Assembly: GCA_947095535.1 (NCBI GenBank) | Contig: OX352774.1 | Location: forward strand, 221,328,965-221,392,964 | Direction of reading: 5' to 3' | Length of the DNA stretch: 64,000 nucleotides | Source of the DNA: Poecilobothrus nobilitatus | Lineage: Eukaryota; Arthropoda; Insecta; Diptera; Dolichopodidae | Shown here: positions 62,011 to 64,000 of the stretch, in pieces | Layout: each line of letters begins with the position of its first letter | Numbering within the stretch: the stretch's first letter is position 1 | Program-made: the position numbers and the translations under genes | Notes under the pieces: model-generated | The model's input: only the letters and a program-made list of their open reading frames with translations | What the model was told of the DNA's origin: nothing | Database searches by the model: none

Positions 62011-64000
62011 GAAAAAAGATTTATGGTTATTTTACTTAACTTCCAAAAAAAAAAAGTAGTCTTAATTTTCATGAAACTTAAGTCCATTTAAAAGAAAGTG
62101 AAGTACAAAATATTTTTACACAGATACACATATCTGTGAATAAGATCGATACACCTATATCTGTGGTTATTTTCCTTGTTTTTTTTTTTTTTTGAAGCTG
62201 TGATGAAATTTTGTAAATAGAGAGACGAAAGATTGGATAGCCTAATAAAAATATTTATTTTTTTAAATTTATATTAAAATAATTAGAAGAAACTAAAAAT
62301 GGTATTTTAAAATGATTAGAAAGAACCAAAAATGTATTTCAATTCCTAAAAACTTAATAAACGTAGGAATTGTATGTATAAAAATTTATTACGGTATCAG
62401 GATAAGTGCAAAAAATTAAAATAAACGGATTGGTTTCAATCTTTTTAAATAAAATTAAAAAAAAAACAAAAAAAAATATATAAATATCTCCATAATATGC
62501 ATTAAGTTAAAATATGGCTAATTTAATAATATTATGCTCAAGGTATATATTACTAATGTAATGAATTCATAAATTGATGTTATTTAGAAAAACATTTGCT
62601 ACATATTATATATCCTTATATATACCTCATCTAATAATGCGTCCTTTATATTCAAAATGGAAAATTTCAACTGCTGTTATATTACTAAACTAAAAAAATT
62701 TTATAATCTCATTGAAATCTGTATTCTAAAATATTTTTGAAAGTATTTTTGAAAAAAAAAAAACATATTTATTTTAATTAACTTTTTTATTATCATATTT
62801 TTATACAAATACATACTCATTTATATTTAAATTTTCCTCTTTTCTGAAAATGGTGTAAAACAGTTATACATTTCTTTATTAAGTTTTTTCTTATAATATC
62901 AAATATATGAATTACAGAATTTTATTATGGAACATTAGTATTCAATACCAAACTATTGAATATATTAAAAAAAAACTGCAACATTACGAAAAAAAGGAAA
63001 AAACTAAATTTAATTTTTAAGAATAATTAAAATAAAAATATAAATTTTATCTTTTTCATTTAAATTTTATTTCTATATTATATACATGGATAATATCGGG
63101 AAAAAAAAAAATAATAAAAACAGTGTATTAATTACCAATCAAAAAAATTATATCGTAAGAATAAAACCAGAAAATGCAAAATTAATATAATTAAATGTAA
63201 AAAATAAAAAAAGAATCCTTATTTTGTAATTTGGTTTTTCAAATACATATAAATAATTTTCAAAATAAAATTTTGTCTTTCTTATATTTTTAATTTCATT
63301 TCAGATTCTATTATAAATTTTTTAATATAATGGTAATTTAACGTTCCACTTTCGGAAAAACTTATATTACTAATATGTATTAGTATATAATATGTTACAG
63401 TGTCGATCAAAATAAAAGTAACATATTTATAAAAAAAAAAAAAAAAACATTATTAAGCTAAAGAAAGCTTCATGTCGGATAAAAATTAATAACAAAAAAA
63501 TATGAGAATTTTTAGTAAAGCGTATTTAATAGAACTTCGAAAGTAAAAACGATTAATGCAGTATAATTACTTATTACTTATGACACAATATGTAGTATAA
63601 TTAATTATTTAGAGAATACACTGTACTTAGAGAAAATCATGTATTATAGAGAAGAAATTTTCTATGATAAATCAAAGCCTGTATAAAAAGCTTTGTTGAA
63701 ATTAGGTACTATATTTAGAACAGTTTGCTTTATACAGTTTTTTTGTTTTTTTATGAGGCTTGGTGAAAAACTTCAAAAGTCATCGAGAAGAAATGCACGT
63801 TATTCTTTCGGATATCGTTGAATCAATCAAATACGATTCCCTTTAAACCAAACTTTAAGTTGGGAATAATTTCTGTCGTTTCATATATATTGTAAAAGTT
63901 TCTGTTTTATAAAATAAAAGAAAAGTTATAATCTCCTAATATTTTAAATATAAGAAAATTGGGACTCTTCATTCAACATTTTATGATCGCTTAAAGCCAG
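62011..64000. other. AT-rich noncoding DNA
   Basis: Homopolymer-rich sequence with no recognised gene or repeat family up to the end of the window. Confidence 0.5.

Noticed and set aside
1..64000. CRISPR arrays, bacterial operons, phage or virus genes
   Set aside because: No regularly spaced repeats, no ribosome-binding-site-led gene clusters and no viral proteins were seen; the composition and SINE/LINE content are those of an animal nuclear genome.

Overview
This window looks like intergenic or intronic DNA from an animal nuclear genome, most likely an insect. By eye about four fifths of it is A+T, and it is full of A/T homopolymers and short TA/AAT microsatellites. No intact protein-coding gene can be supported. 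The longest open frames are decayed non-LTR retrotransposon (LINE) tails, and most other open frames are T-rich low-complexity artefacts. The arthropod assignment rests on three repeat types: tRNA-derived SINEs with (TAAA)n tails, I/LOA-like and Jockey/CR1-like LINE remnants, and a repeat whose architecture matches the DINE-1/Helentron-associated elements (HINEs) of flies. The species cannot be named from this sequence.

Layout. 1-7.2 kb: AT-rich DNA with two SINEs that have clear target-site duplications (2452-2736 and 2973-3191). 7.2-10 kb: a short minisatellite, a dispersed foldback repeat, and a TIR transposon relic (8862-10007) that carries a smaller MITE (9224-9692). 11-21 kb: three old, diverged HINE copies. 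21.5-28.3 kb: four SINEs, two of them head to tail, a GC-elevated island of unknown origin (23.9-24.3 kb) and an exact 211-bp foldback element with 16-bp flanking direct repeats (26132-26342). 28.3-37.4 kb: mostly featureless, with a tandem repeat array at 34 kb and a lone G-rich tract at 35.9 kb.

37.4-49 kb is the richest part. A HINE copy with a perfect 43-bp hairpin is followed by a nest of retroinsertions (a LINE fragment inside a SINE, then a retro-fragment and a second SINE sharing one target sequence). After these come two nearly identical HINEs in opposite orientation (40351-42146 and 47672-48982), which differ in the number of 477-bp internal tandem units (three against two). 49-64 kb holds a GC-elevated candidate exon (53722-53929, strand uncertain), a second decayed LINE with a YADD reverse transcriptase motif (55861-56890), a tandem pair of CACGTG-bearing units (57.5 kb) and a TIR element at 59.9-60.8 kb.

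The features do not form a pathway. The window is a record of successive transposon insertions. The least-described structure here is the HINE-like family with its 477-bp units, subterminal inverted repeats, (GTCC)n block and 3' hairpin. All family assignments are from reading the sequence; no database search was possible.
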